This document shows positions 26,048-34,518 of a stretch of 64,000 bases of DNA, one piece after another. The stretch is taken from contig NZ_CP168900.1 in assembly GCF_041765605.1 (NCBI RefSeq), positions 512,001 to 576,000 of the forward strand, read 5' to 3'. A program made the translations under genes and the position numbers. A model generated the notes under the pieces. The model did not search any database. It saw only the letters and a list, made by a program, of their open reading frames with translations, and was not told the origin of the DNA. The first letter of the stretch is position 1, and each line of letters begins with the position of its first letter. Origin of the DNA: Listeria monocytogenes. GTDB lineage: Bacteria; Bacillota; Bacilli; Lactobacillales; Listeriaceae.

Positions 26048-26515
26048 TTGGATGTATTAGAATATTTTAAAGAAGAAATGGTTCGATTTTCAAACGAACA
26101 AGATAAAGAAAAATTACTTACAGAAATGGCGGAACAGTTGTGTGAAGTGGGCGCAGTAAAGCCAAGTTATAAAGATGCTGTAATTAAACGGGAAAAAGTT
26201 TTTCCAACCGGATTACTAACCGCGCACGCTGGGGTGGCCATTCCGCATACAGATAGCGAACATGTTATTCGGCCAGTGGTGGCTGTACGAATACTCAAGA
26301 AGCCTGTTTCATTTATTGAAATGGCCTCTGATAACGAAGCAATCGATGTCAGAATTGTCTTTATGATGGCGCTAAGGAGTGCTGATGAACAACTAGATAT
26401 GCTGCAAACACTTATTCAACTTATTCAAGACGAGGAGGTGATGACGACCTTACTTAAAGCGCAAGAGACGGGAGATGTTCTTTCCGCAATAGAACATTTT
26501 TCTAAGAATAATTAA
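26048..26515 (+). CDS. PTS EIIA component (fructose/galactitol type)
   Basis: 155 residues from TTG 26048, after ggaggg. PTS EIIA type 2 with the phosphorylated histidine in VAIPHTDSEHV (about residue 62), HAGVAIPHTD being the family motif. It donates phosphate to the EIIB encoded at 28650. With the EIIB and EIIC genes it completes a PTS in this operon. Confidence 0.9.
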   Translation: MDVLEYFKEEMVRFSNEQDKEKLLTEMAEQLCEVGAVKPSYKDAVIKREKVFPTGLLTAHAGVAIPHTDSEHVIRPVVAVRILKKPVSFIEMASDNEAIDVRIVFMMALRSADEQLDMLQTLIQLIQDEEVMTTLLKAQETGDVLSAIEHFSKNN

Positions 26516-26531
26516 GGGAGGTCGGGAATAA

Positions 26532-26930
26532 ATGGGGAGTTTTTTTGCAAGTTTTGTAGACTGGCTAATAGGAAGTCCAGGTAGATTTGTCGTTAACTTA
26601 ATTGAAGATAATATGTTAATTTTCATGTTCGTAGTAATGATTTACGCCACCACCATTTTATACGCCAAGTGGACACTCGCATACTACTTACCGAAAAAAA
26701 TGAATCAGTTAGCAGAAATGAAAACGTGGGAGCTGGACGAATTATATGCAGCGTGGCAAACAGAGAAAAAAGCTCTACCGTGGTACATTCTCGTGCCAAG
26801 TCGAAATGAATTTTGGGTGAAATCAGCCCGAAATGCACCAGAATCAACGAAATTACTCCATTTTAGTCAACAAAAATTAAAACTAAGCGACAAAGAAAAG
26901 TTACAAAAAATCATAGAAATTCAATCTTGA
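26532..26930 (+). CDS. Small membrane-anchored protein of the PTS operon, unknown function
   Basis: 132 residues. An N-terminal amphipathic part and one strong transmembrane segment (IFMFVVMIYATTILYAKWTLAYYL, about residues 32-55, core quoted) are followed by a cytoplasmic helical tail. I do not recognise a family. It is packed between the EIIA and the second epimerase genes. The role is unknown; perhaps assembly of the permease (inference). Confidence 0.65.
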   Translation: MGSFFASFVDWLIGSPGRFVVNLIEDNMLIFMFVVMIYATTILYAKWTLAYYLPKKMNQLAEMKTWELDELYAAWQTEKKALPWYILVPSRNEFWVKSARNAPESTKLLHFSQQKLKLSDKEKLQKIIEIQS

Positions 26931-26940
26931 GGTGATAATA

Positions 26941-27591
26941 GTGGCAAAAATAGTTCCGTCTGTTTTTGGAGCAGACATTGGCAGAATTAATGAACAGTTA
27001 GAGGTTCTAGAGAAAAATGGCATTGATTTATTACATGTGGATATGATGGATGGCTCGTTCGTCCCAAACATTGCATTTGGTCCTGATCAAATCAAAATGA
27101 TGAAAAAAGGCACGAAGCTTCAATTTGATGTGCATATGATGGTGTATGAACCAGACCGTTATATTCCAAGATTAGTGGAAGCTGGTGCACATATGATTAC
27201 TGTTCACCAAGAAGCAACAACTCATTTGCACCGTACAATTCAACTAATTAAAAGTTACGGAGTTCGCGCGGGAGTGGTATTAAATCCAGGTACTCCACCA
27301 AGCACTTTGGAATACGTGTTAGATGATATTGACTGTATTTTACTTATGACTGTAAATCCAGGCTTAGGTGGTCAAAAATTCTTCCAATCAAGTTTAGAAA
27401 AAATCAGAAAAACCAAAGCGTATATTGGAAACCGTCCTATTCAAATTGAAGTAGATGGCGGAGTAAATGCTGAACTTGCGAAAGAATGCACACTTGCAGG
27501 GGCGGATTTAATCGTTGTAGGATCTTACTTATTTGAAGGAGATATCGAAGCGAATTTGGAGAAGTTATCGAAAGGAGTTTTAACAGAATGA
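26941..27591 (+). CDS. rpe: Ribulose-phosphate 3-epimerase (second copy)
   Basis: 216 residues from GTG 26941, directly after tgaggtgat; an in-frame GTG at 26932 lies within that site. Metal and catalytic positions are present: LHVDMMDGSFVPNIAFG (about 33), DVHMMV (about 67), MTVNPGLGGQKF (about 140), VDGG (about 175). This is closer to canonical Rpe than the first copy, with the full SFVPN motif. It interconverts ribulose-5-P and xylulose-5-P. Confidence 0.9.
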   Translation: MAKIVPSVFGADIGRINEQLEVLEKNGIDLLHVDMMDGSFVPNIAFGPDQIKMMKKGTKLQFDVHMMVYEPDRYIPRLVEAGAHMITVHQEATTHLHRTIQLIKSYGVRAGVVLNPGTPPSTLEYVLDDIDCILLMTVNPGLGGQKFFQSSLEKIRKTKAYIGNRPIQIEVDGGVNAELAKECTLAGADLIVVGSYLFEGDIEANLEKLSKGVLTE

Positions 27592-28634
27592 AAGCTTTAA
27601 AATTATATGGAAAAAGAGATTTGCGTTATGAAGAAGCAGATATGCCAACAATCGAACAGCCTGATGATGTGATTTTGAAAGTAAAAACAGTTGGGATTTG
27701 TGGTTCAGATATTTCGAGATACAGTAAACTTGGTCCGTATGTACCAGGAATGGTGTGGGGACACGAATTTTCAGGAGAAGTGATTGAGGTTGGTAGTGAG
27801 GTAACGGATATTGAGATTGGTGATAGGGCTGCCGGATGCCCAGCACTCTATTGCGGTGAGTGTGAATACTGTAAAAAAGGCGAATTCGCCCGCTGTCGGA
27901 AGCTAACAGTAATCGGAGCAAGACATCCCGGAGCCTATGCTGAGTATATCAAACTTCCAGCAGAAAATGTAGTAAAAATACCAGACGAATTAGATTATGA
28001 AGCTGCTGCACTTGTCGAGCCTTCCGCAGTGGTCGTTCATGGATTTTATCATACGAAATTACAAGCTGGCGATGATGTCGTCGTTGTCGGAAGCGGCAAT
28101 ATCGGTTTGCTAGCAATTCAATGGGCAAAAGTTTTTGGCGCAAGAAGAGTTATTGCAATTGATGTAGACGATAAAAAGTTAGCGCTTGCGAAAGAAGTAG
28201 GAGCAGACGTAGTTATTAATTCTTTAAAAGAAGATCCATTAGAAGTAGTCGCTGCACACACGGATGGTCTAAACGCTGATTTAGTTGTAGAAGCTGCGGG
28301 ATCACCTATTACATCTGCCCAAGTTTTTGCCTATGCGAAAAAAGGTGGAGGCGTCGTTTTCCTAGGGATTCCATACGCTGATGTAACAATCGAACGTTTC
28401 TATTTTGAAAAAATTGTACGTAGTGAGCTTACAGTTTGGGGTTCATGGAACGCAATTTCTGCACCATTTCCAGGGAAAGAATGGCAAACAACCATTCACT
28501 TCTTAGCCAATAAACAAATCAACATTGAACCAATGATTACACATCGTCTTTCACTCGCTGAAGGACCAGAAGTTTTTGAGCGAATCTATGAAAGAAATGA
28601 ATTTTTCGGGAAAGTATTATTTTTCCCAGAATGA
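27588..28634 (+). CDS. Zinc-dependent polyol-phosphate dehydrogenase (MDR family)
   Basis: 348 residues, overlapping the epimerase gene by 4 bases (atga). The zinc alcohol dehydrogenase motifs are GICGSDISRY (catalytic Cys, about 40), GHEFSGEV (about 58), the four structural cysteines CGECEYCKKGEFARC (near 90-100) and the NAD motif VVVGSGNIGLLAIQ (about 165). It probably oxidises the phosphorylated sugar alcohol delivered by the PTS (galactitol-1-P or a pentitol phosphate). Confidence 0.88.
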   Translation: MKALKLYGKRDLRYEEADMPTIEQPDDVILKVKTVGICGSDISRYSKLGPYVPGMVWGHEFSGEVIEVGSEVTDIEIGDRAAGCPALYCGECEYCKKGEFARCRKLTVIGARHPGAYAEYIKLPAENVVKIPDELDYEAAALVEPSAVVVHGFYHTKLQAGDDVVVVGSGNIGLLAIQWAKVFGARRVIAIDVDDKKLALAKEVGADVVINSLKEDPLEVVAAHTDGLNADLVVEAAGSPITSAQVFAYAKKGGGVVFLGIPYADVTIERFYFEKIVRSELTVWGSWNAISAPFPGKEWQTTIHFLANKQINIEPMITHRLSLAEGPEVFERIYERNEFFGKVLFFPE

Positions 28635-28649
28635 TAGGGGGATTTTAAG

Positions 28650-28943
28650 ATGAAAAAGAAGAAAATTTATGTGTGTTGTGGGACTGGAATTGCGACTTCC
28701 ACAGTTATTTCCAAAAAAGTGCGTGCAGTACTAGACGAAAAGCGCATTCCATATGAAATTAGTCAGTGCACGGTTCAAGAAGTAGCGTCAAAAGTAAGCA
28801 CATCTAAGCCAGACATTATTGTTAGTTCAACAACAGTTACAGGTGATGTTGGTGATGTACCAGTTGTAATTGGAAGATCATTTTTAACAGGCCTAAAAAA
28901 ACAAGAAACAATCGATGAAATACTCGCGATACTTCAAGATTAA
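28650..28943 (+). CDS. PTS EIIB component, galactitol-type
   Basis: 97 residues. The active-site cysteine sits in VCCGTGIATSTV (about residue 7), the P-loop of EIIB proteins of the galactitol/fructose family. It receives phosphate from the EIIA encoded at 26048 and passes it to the incoming sugar alcohol on EIIC. Confidence 0.9.
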   Translation: MKKKKIYVCCGTGIATSTVISKKVRAVLDEKRIPYEISQCTVQEVASKVSTSKPDIIVSSTTVTGDVGDVPVVIGRSFLTGLKKQETIDEILAILQD

Positions 28944-28957
28944 AGGGAGGGCACAAA

Positions 28958-30229
28958 ATGGATATTATTCTAGATTTCTTTAAATATATTATCGGGCTTG
29001 GTGTAACAGTTATGATGCCAATTATCATTACCATTCTAGGTGTGATTTTCCGCAAAAAAATTAGTGTAGCTTTTAAAGCGGGGCTAACAGTTGGTGTTGG
29101 GTTTGTTGGACTAGGCGTTATCACTTCACTCATGTTAACGACTATTACACCAGTTACAAAAGCACTTGTAGAAAATTATAATTTTAAATTAACCGCAACG
29201 GATATCGGTTGGGGAGTTGGGTCATCACTCGCATGGGGAACAGAAGTCGTACCATTTGTTTTCGTCGCAATTATTGCAACCAATATTTTAATGATTGCCT
29301 TTAAATGGACGAAAACAATGGACGTAGATATTTGGAATTATTGGCAACCACTTTTCATCGCCAGTGCACTTTACTTAACAACAGGAAGCATGATTATTGC
29401 GATTCTTAGTTCGATTATCAATATGGCAATTATCTTCAAAATCGCTGACTGGACACAAAAAGATGTGGAGAATGTTTTAGGATTAGAGGGGATTTCTTTA
29501 CCACAAATTCAAACTACCGGGTGGGCGCTTGTTGGTTATCCAATGAACTGGCTACTCGGAAAAATTCCCGGCGTTAGAAAAATTAATTGGTCCACAGAGA
29601 AAGTGCAATCACGTTTAGGTATTTTCGGCGAACCGATGCTTATGGGCTTAATTATTGGTGGTGGACTTGCTGCCATTGCTCAAATGCCGCTGAGCCAAGT
29701 ACTGCAAACCGGAGTAACCATTGCCGCTAGTTTAGTACTTATTCCGCGGATGGTTTCGCTTCTAATGGACGGTCTTACCGTTATCTCAGAAGCTGCCCAT
29801 GAATTCATGGAAAAACGTTTCCCGGGTCGCGAACTATTTATCGGACTAGATTCAGCGGTGGGGATTGGTCATCCATTTGTACTTTCGCTTGGCTTACTCA
29901 TGATCCCGATTACTTTAATTTTAGCGTTCATTTTGCCAGGAAATAAAGTATTACCTTTAGCTGATTTAACGGCGCTTCCATTCTACATGATTTTTGCTAT
30001 TGTTCCATCCAAAGGGAATTTATTTAGAGGGATTTTCACAGGTATTGTTATCGTCATTATCACCCTCTACCTTTCTGGAGCAGCGGCACCTTTAATGACA
30101 GAACTTGCAGGTCAAATTGGTTATAATATACCGAAAGACGCTGTAGAAGTAACCTCTCTAGCAGTTGGTACACAGTGGTATACATGGATTGTATATTACG
30201 GCCTGCATTGGTTCGGAGGTATTCTATAA
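28958..30229 (+). CDS. PTS EIIC component, galactitol-type permease
   Basis: 423 residues with about ten transmembrane segments, e.g. TVMMPIIITILGVIF at the start and FYMIFAIVPSKGNLFRGI late. The family-specific FIGLDSAVGIGHPFVLSLGLL motif (near residue 290) is typical of GatC-type EIIC. It is the last gene of the operon and is followed by a terminator. The substrate is inferred as galactitol or a pentitol. Confidence 0.9.
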   Translation: MDIILDFFKYIIGLGVTVMMPIIITILGVIFRKKISVAFKAGLTVGVGFVGLGVITSLMLTTITPVTKALVENYNFKLTATDIGWGVGSSLAWGTEVVPFVFVAIIATNILMIAFKWTKTMDVDIWNYWQPLFIASALYLTTGSMIIAILSSIINMAIIFKIADWTQKDVENVLGLEGISLPQIQTTGWALVGYPMNWLLGKIPGVRKINWSTEKVQSRLGIFGEPMLMGLIIGGGLAAIAQMPLSQVLQTGVTIAASLVLIPRMVSLLMDGLTVISEAAHEFMEKRFPGRELFIGLDSAVGIGHPFVLSLGLLMIPITLILAFILPGNKVLPLADLTALPFYMIFAIVPSKGNLFRGIFTGIVIVIITLYLSGAAAPLMTELAGQIGYNIPKDAVEVTSLAVGTQWYTWIVYYGLHWFGGIL

Positions 30230-30242
30230 TTGCAATTTAATG

Positions 30243-30275
30243 AAACAAGCATTAGTTCGCGCTAATGCTTGTTTT
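30243..30275 (+). terminator. Terminator at the end of the PTS operon
   Basis: AACAAGCATTAG pairs with CTAATGCTTGTT around a short loop, with a T-rich tail. Confidence 0.85.
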
Positions 30276-30300
30276 ATTTGCAGCGATGGTTTTTAGCTAG

Positions 30301-30329
30301 TAGACAACACATAGACAGTTCTATATAAT
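30301..30329 (+). promoter_or_regulatory. SigA promoter of the second prs gene
   Basis: TAGACA at 30301-30306 and TATAAT at 30324-30329 are separated by 17 bases, and the gene begins 40 bases on. Confidence 0.75.
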
Positions 30330-30368
30330 AATAAGGAGAAGAAATTAGTACGGCGGAAGGAGATAGCA

Positions 30369-31304
30369 ATGGCAGGCAAAATGAAACTTTTTTCTGTGAC
30401 GAGTGAGAGACCACTTGCGACAAAAATTGCAGATTATCTAGATATACCTTTATGTGAGGTGGAGCTCCAGAAGTTCAGTGATGGAGAAGTGAAAATTAAT
30501 ATTGAGGAAAGTATCCGTGGAACGAATGCGTATGTTGTGCAATCAATGAATTCCAACGTAAACGAACGTCTAATGGAACTTTTAATCATGGTAGATGCCT
30601 TAAAACGCGCTTCCGTGCATTCCATCAATATAATTATGCCTTATTATGGCTATGCTCGTCAGGACAGAAAAGCTCGCTCAAGAGAACCAATTACCGCCAA
30701 ATTAATGGCAAATCTAATTCAAAGAGCTGGAGCCGACCGTTTAATCACAGTAGATTTACACGCAGCTCAAATTCAAGGCTTTTTCAACATTCCAATCGAT
30801 CATCTTTCAGCAATTCCGCTAATTGGTGATTATTTGATAGAAAATTACGGGGAAAAAGACGTGGTAGTTGTCGCGCCAGATCACAGTGGCGTAGTTCGCG
30901 CACGCAGAATCGCGGACCGTCTAAACGCGCCAATCGCCATTTTAAACCGTAAACCAAGACCACATGAAGACGAAATTATGAGTGTCATTGGCGATGTGAA
31001 AGGCAAAGTCGCAATCGTTGTCGATGATATTATCGATACCGGCGTCCGTGCCACTACTTCAGCTGACATTTTACTTGAAAAAGGTGCCGTAGAAGTTATC
31101 GCTTGCGCAACCCACTCCGTCATGGCTGGAAACGCAACCGAACGCTTACAAAACTCCAATATCAAAGAAGTCATCACATCCGACTCCATCGATCTTCCAG
31201 AAGACAAGCAATTCGACAAACTAACAACCATCTCCATCGGACGAATCTTAGGCCGCGCAATCGAAGGCGTACAAGAAAACCGCTCGTTGCATCCGTTGTT
31301 TTAA
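30369..31304 (+). CDS. prs2: Ribose-phosphate pyrophosphokinase, divergent paralogue (prs2)
   Basis: 311 residues. It makes PRPP from ribose-5-P and ATP. Class I motifs are kept: [16 protein letters not shown] (about 40), [18 protein letters not shown] (about 97) and [11 protein letters not shown] (about 131). Two catalytic elements differ from housekeeping Prs: the flexible loop reads [15 protein letters not shown] where DKRRPRPN is usual, and the PRPP loop reads [13 protein letters not shown] where DTAGT is usual. Its activity may therefore be altered. It lies behind a pentose-phosphate operon with its own promoter. Confidence 0.88.
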   Translation: MAGKMKLFSVTSERPLATKIADYLDIPLCEVELQKFSDGEVKINIEESIRGTNAYVVQSMNSNVNERLMELLIMVDALKRASVHSINIIMPYYGYARQDRKARSREPITAKLMANLIQRAGADRLITVDLHAAQIQGFFNIPIDHLSAIPLIGDYLIENYGEKDVVVVAPDHSGVVRARRIADRLNAPIAILNRKPRPHEDEIMSVIGDVKGKVAIVVDDIIDTGVRATTSADILLEKGAVEVIACATHSVMAGNATERLQNSNIKEVITSDSIDLPEDKQFDKLTTISIGRILGRAIEGVQENRSLHPLF

Positions 31305-31317
31305 AGAATAAGCAGGA

Positions 31318-31348
31318 AACAGTAACTTAGTAGAGTTGCTGTTTTTTT
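31318..31348 (+). terminator. Terminator after prs2
   Basis: AACAGTAAC pairs with GTTGCTGTT (one wobble) and is followed by seven T. It isolates the CRISPR leader that follows. Confidence 0.8.
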
Positions 31349-31540
31349 GTTATCTGTCGACCTTGAGTAGTGTGAAAAATACCGGAGACCGACAGAAAGT
31401 TGTAAGTGGCTAGGGGAAGGGAAGCTTGGCGGTATTTGCTTGGGAAAATTTTCCGGATAAGAGGAGATTTTAGATGTTTTTGGTAGGTCGACAGAAATAG
31501 CTCTTTGAGGTAAGATGGGAGTAAGAAGAAAAGTTAGCGG
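31349..31540 (+). promoter_or_regulatory. Leader of the orphan CRISPR array (rliB)
   Basis: The leader is closely related to that of the main array at 47375. A 44-base block with the inverted ends TCTGTCG and CGACAGA (31353-31396) opens it. A promoter (TCGACA 31488-31493, 17-base spacer, TAAGAT 31511-31516) lies 24 bases before the first repeat. The last bases before both first repeats are AGCGG. The rest is AT-rich without other features. Confidence 0.8.
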
Positions 31541-31958
31541 GTTTTAGTTACTTAATGTGAAATGTAAATTTTCCCCAACTGCGCCCTGTTTTAATTGCTT
31601 AACGTTTTAGTTACTTAATGTGAAATGTAAATATATACTGGCAAGTTTATCTTGATGTTTCTGACTATCGTTTTAGTTACTTAATGTGAAATGTAAATCG
31701 TATATTTAATTTTCGGCATATAATCCCATCAATGTTTTAGTTACTTAATGTGAAATGTAAATCTGTTCATTTATTTTTCAGTCCTATGTTCATTGCCTCG
31801 TTTTAGTTACTTAATGTGAAATGTAAATCCGGAAGATTTAGCAGTGGATCCATTTCCGTTTGAAGTTTTAGTTACTTAATGTGAAATGTAAATAATCGTC
31901 ACGATGGGAAAGTCGTTGATAGCGCGCCACGTTTTAATTACTTATCATAAATATAAAT
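31541..31958 (+). CRISPR. rliB: Orphan CRISPR array corresponding to rliB, seven repeats
   Basis: Seven copies of a 29-base repeat start at 31541, 31604, 31670, 31734, 31800, 31865 and 31931. The first six are identical (GTTTTAGTTACTTAATGTG followed by AAATGTAAAT). The seventh, at 31931-31958, is 28 bases and decayed, marking the trailer end. The six spacers are 34-37 bases. No cas genes adjoin. Position and repeat match the rliB locus between prs2 and the next lipoprotein gene of L. monocytogenes, a CRISPR RNA reported to be matured with polynucleotide phosphorylase. Four repeat positions differ from the main array's repeat. Confidence 0.95.
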
Positions 31959-31996
31959 CCCATTCAGATTTAACTCCATCACCATCCATCAAAACC

Positions 31997-32034
31997 AAAA
32001 AAGCGTGACTGCCAAACTCGCAGTCACGCTTTTT
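31997..32034. terminator. Bidirectional terminator between rliB and the lipoprotein gene
   Basis: AAGCGTGACTGC pairs with GCAGTCACGCTT around a 7-base loop, with A-run and T-run flanks. It can end rliB rightward and the lipoprotein mRNA leftward. Confidence 0.9.
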
Positions 32035-32035
32035 C

Positions 32036-32677
32036 TCAATCATTAAACTCTTTCAAAACATCCTCTTTAATTTCAGTATAATTGGTTACTTCCTCTTGCT
32101 CCTCGGAAATGAAATTATATGCTTCCACTTCTCCCAAATTCTCAAAATCGGTAAGAGTAGCGTCTGTTTCTTTCAAGTCTTCATTAAATTTGCCGTAGCC
32201 CATGCTGATAATCGAACTTAGTTTTTCGCTGTCATGTCCGCCGCGTAAAAATAATGTGTATTCTTGCTCTTGCTCAAGCGCGATATAGTTTTCAATGGAT
32301 TCATACGCACCTTCATTTAAATACCAAGGTTCTGAAACGTCAATTTTGTCGCCTTTTTTGAAAGTGCCTTTGTAAGTTTCTAAAACTTCGACTTCACTTA
32401 TAGTGCTGCTATATTCCATTTTTTCTTTATCGTAATCGCCAATTTTCTTATTTTTCACTAGTTTTACTTTCACGATATCTTCGCTTTTATTTTCCAGTTC
32501 CTTGGAATCTTCAGGAATATCGTAATCTGCATCAATCGAACCGTTTTTGGAAATTTTTGTTTCTTTGGTCACTTTTACTTCTTTTTCAGAGGGGGGTGCT
32601 GCTTTTTCATTTTGTGCGGAACAACCTACTAGTAGTAAAAATGTGAGAAACAACATCGCTGTGACAAATTTTTTCAT
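32036..32677 (-). CDS. Lipoprotein of unknown function
   Basis: 213 residues from the ATG at 32677, which has gagg 8 bases before it; an upstream in-frame ATG at 32698 overlaps the neighbouring gene. Signal peptide MKKFVTAMLFLTFLLLVGC with lipobox LVGC; lipidation is predicted on that cysteine. The mature part is acidic and lysine-rich, with no domain I recognise. Its start overlaps the metzincin gene's end region, so the two are probably cotranscribed. Confidence 0.8.
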   Translation of the reverse strand: MKKFVTAMLFLTFLLLVGCSAQNEKAAPPSEKEVKVTKETKISKNGSIDADYDIPEDSKELENKSEDIVKVKLVKNKKIGDYDKEKMEYSSTISEVEVLETYKGTFKKGDKIDVSEPWYLNEGAYESIENYIALEQEQEYTLFLRGGHDSEKLSSIISMGYGKFNEDLKETDATLTDFENLGEVEAYNFISEEQEEVTNYTEIKEDVLKEFND

Positions 32678-32687
32678 CTGGGTAGCC

Positions 32688-33224
32688 TCACTTTCCATAT
32701 TTATATTTTATATTATTTTTATCCAATGTGGTGTAATCATTATAGGCATATTTTCCTTGTTTCATGACAGTAATGCTACTACTGGACTGATGTTTCATTC
32801 CAAAGGCATGTCCCATCTCATGTAGTGCTGTTTTATTATAATTTGCTTGATTAAATTTATCTCGGGTTGTGGTGTATTTATTAATAGTGATTGTACTTCC
32901 TTTTGAATTACCCGACATTTGCCCGTACCACTCATCTCGTTTATTCGTTGAACGAGTCCGAATCGTTGGACCGCTGCCACTACGTACAAGCTTGATTCTA
33001 GAAGATGATGCGTTGATTTTAGCGTACGCAGTATCAAATGCTTTTTTGTGAGCGCTAATCGTAGCCCCGTTGTTGAATTTTCCTTTTGGATCACTTAATT
33101 TAAAACTAAAAGCAGACCCGTTTCTTAAATCAGCGGCATTTGAAGTTAATGTGGTTGTAAAGGTGATGCTCAAAATAATAACTATAGCTGCCATTACTTT
33201 CCAACTTTTTTTGCTTTGTTTCAT
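32688..33224 (-). CDS. Secreted zinc metallopeptidase (metzincin/matrixin-like)
   Basis: 178 residues with a signal peptide ending near TSNAADLRNG. The zinc motif HEMGHAFGMKH (HExxHxxGxxH, about residue 138) and the following VMKQG, a Met-turn, mark a metzincin. It is secreted or surface-bound and cotranscribed with a lipoprotein gene. The substrate is unknown. As a soluble predicted peptidase, it could act on host or cell-wall proteins (inference). Confidence 0.85.
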   Translation of the reverse strand: MKQSKKSWKVMAAIVIILSITFTTTLTSNAADLRNGSAFSFKLSDPKGKFNNGATISAHKKAFDTAYAKINASSSRIKLVRSGSGPTIRTRSTNKRDEWYGQMSGNSKGSTITINKYTTTRDKFNQANYNKTALHEMGHAFGMKHQSSSSITVMKQGKYAYNDYTTLDKNNIKYKYGK

Positions 33225-33447
33225 CTTGTTGCCTCCTCTTTTTCTGTTTGTTTCAATTTGAGTTTTACGTGCATATAAAACTCATTTTGTGTTGTTTCAA
33301 ATAGATTATATCAGCAATAGAAGGAAGATGCGAGGATGATATTTTTATCGTTAAGCTATGTAAAAACACATTTTATCTAACTATTTTTGCAGTTGCACAA
33401 ACCTTAGAATTCGGTCATAATAGAAAAAAATGACAGGAGCTGATAAA

Positions 33448-34128
33448 TTGATTATTGATGTATTGCAACATGTGCCGCACGAAGGACCTGGACTTATAGC
33501 GAATTGGGCGAGAGAAAACCAGCATCAGTTAAAAATACATTCTCTATTTGAAGAAAATGCTCATGTTCCAAATGACTCGGATTTTTTAATTGTACTTGGA
33601 GGACCCATGGGAATAAATGATACAGCCGAATTTCCGTGGTTAAAAGACGAACGTAAGCTAATCAAGCGATTAAGTGAACAGCATAAACCTGTTTTTGGTG
33701 TCTGCCTAGGTGCACAACAAATCGCAGCAACATTCGGAAGCGAAATCACTGTAAATAAAGAAAAAGAAGTAGGCTGGTTTCCTGTCAAAAGTACTTCCGA
33801 TAAACTATCATTTTTCCCAGAATCATTAAATGTGTTTCACTGGCATCAAGATACGTTTGCGTTACCAGCTGGCGCCACGCGTTTATTTGCTAGTGAGGGT
33901 TGTTTGAACCAAGCTTTTTTGTACGGTGAAAATATTATCGGTTTACAGTTTCATTTTGAAATGGAAAAAGCGGGAATTGAGACGATTTTGCAAATTGATG
34001 AGGCGTTTATCACATCTGGAAAATATGTTCAAAGCGTGGAAGTGATGCGAGAGAAGGATGTTCCAGAAGATAATAAACAAATGCTTGAGGCTATTTTAGA
34101 TTATTTAATAAATCCAAAAACCATCTGA
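33448..34128 (+). CDS. Class I glutamine amidotransferase-like protein
   Basis: 226 residues from TTG 33448, 8 bases after aggag; the in-frame ATG at 33430 overlaps that site. It is of the GMP-synthase amidotransferase type: oxyanion motif LGGPMGIND (about residue 53), nucleophile elbow GVCLGAQQIA (about 85) and catalytic histidine in LQFHFEME (about 170). It has no synthetase domain, so it works alone or with a partner; glutamine hydrolysis or another C26-like reaction is possible. Confidence 0.87.
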   Translation: MIIDVLQHVPHEGPGLIANWARENQHQLKIHSLFEENAHVPNDSDFLIVLGGPMGINDTAEFPWLKDERKLIKRLSEQHKPVFGVCLGAQQIAATFGSEITVNKEKEVGWFPVKSTSDKLSFFPESLNVFHWHQDTFALPAGATRLFASEGCLNQAFLYGENIIGLQFHFEMEKAGIETILQIDEAFITSGKYVQSVEVMREKDVPEDNKQMLEAILDYLINPKTI

Positions 34129-34150
34129 CGAGAAAGTCAGATGGTTTTTT
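34116..34150. terminator. Bidirectional terminator between amidotransferase and Lin0512 genes
   Basis: AAAAACCATCTGAC pairs with GTCAGATGGTTTTT around a 6-base loop. It overlaps the last codons of the amidotransferase gene and serves both convergent genes. Confidence 0.85.
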
Positions 34151-34152
34151 CT

Positions 34153-34515
34153 TTAGTATCCAGTTTCAACAGAAGCGTTGACGATATACATTAAATCGTT
34201 CTTGTCTTCTTTGTCTTCTAAGAAAATGCCGCTTGTAGTCATCATTCCGCCAGCAATTTTCTCAATAGTTACAGTGCCATAAGGGATAATCGCGCGAATG
34301 GCATCCTCATCAAGTTTATCCGCATCACACGGTAGCGCCAATTTGATATTAACAACCATATTTTGTAAGTCGCCGTCTGGAAGAAGCCCTTGAATACCGG
34401 GCATAGAGTTAGTGAAAATTGCATTTCTTACAGCTCGTTCGGCTGCTTTTGTAATATTTTGGCCGTGAACATCAACGCCAAAGCCAGTTTGGATAAATAG
34501 AATTTGTTCCATCAT
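34153..34515 (-). CDS. Lin0512-family protein
   Basis: 120 residues, the Lin0512 family (named from a Listeria member): GFGVDVHGQNITKAAERAVRNAI and DGDLQNMVVNIKLALPCDADKLDEDA, then PYGTVTIEKIAGGMMTTSGIF. It is a small alpha-beta protein of unknown function, cotranscribed with the MarR gene 3 bases upstream. Confidence 0.88.
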   Translation of the reverse strand: MMEQILFIQTGFGVDVHGQNITKAAERAVRNAIFTNSMPGIQGLLPDGDLQNMVVNIKLALPCDADKLDEDAIRAIIPYGTVTIEKIAGGMMTTSGIFLEDKEDKNDLMYIVNASVETGY

Positions 34516-34518
34516 AAA

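Noticed and set aside
31103-31330. Plus-strand frame of 75 codons in the end of prs2
   Set aside because: Overlaps the real gene in another frame, is Arg/Asn/His-rich in an unnatural way, and runs into the terminator.
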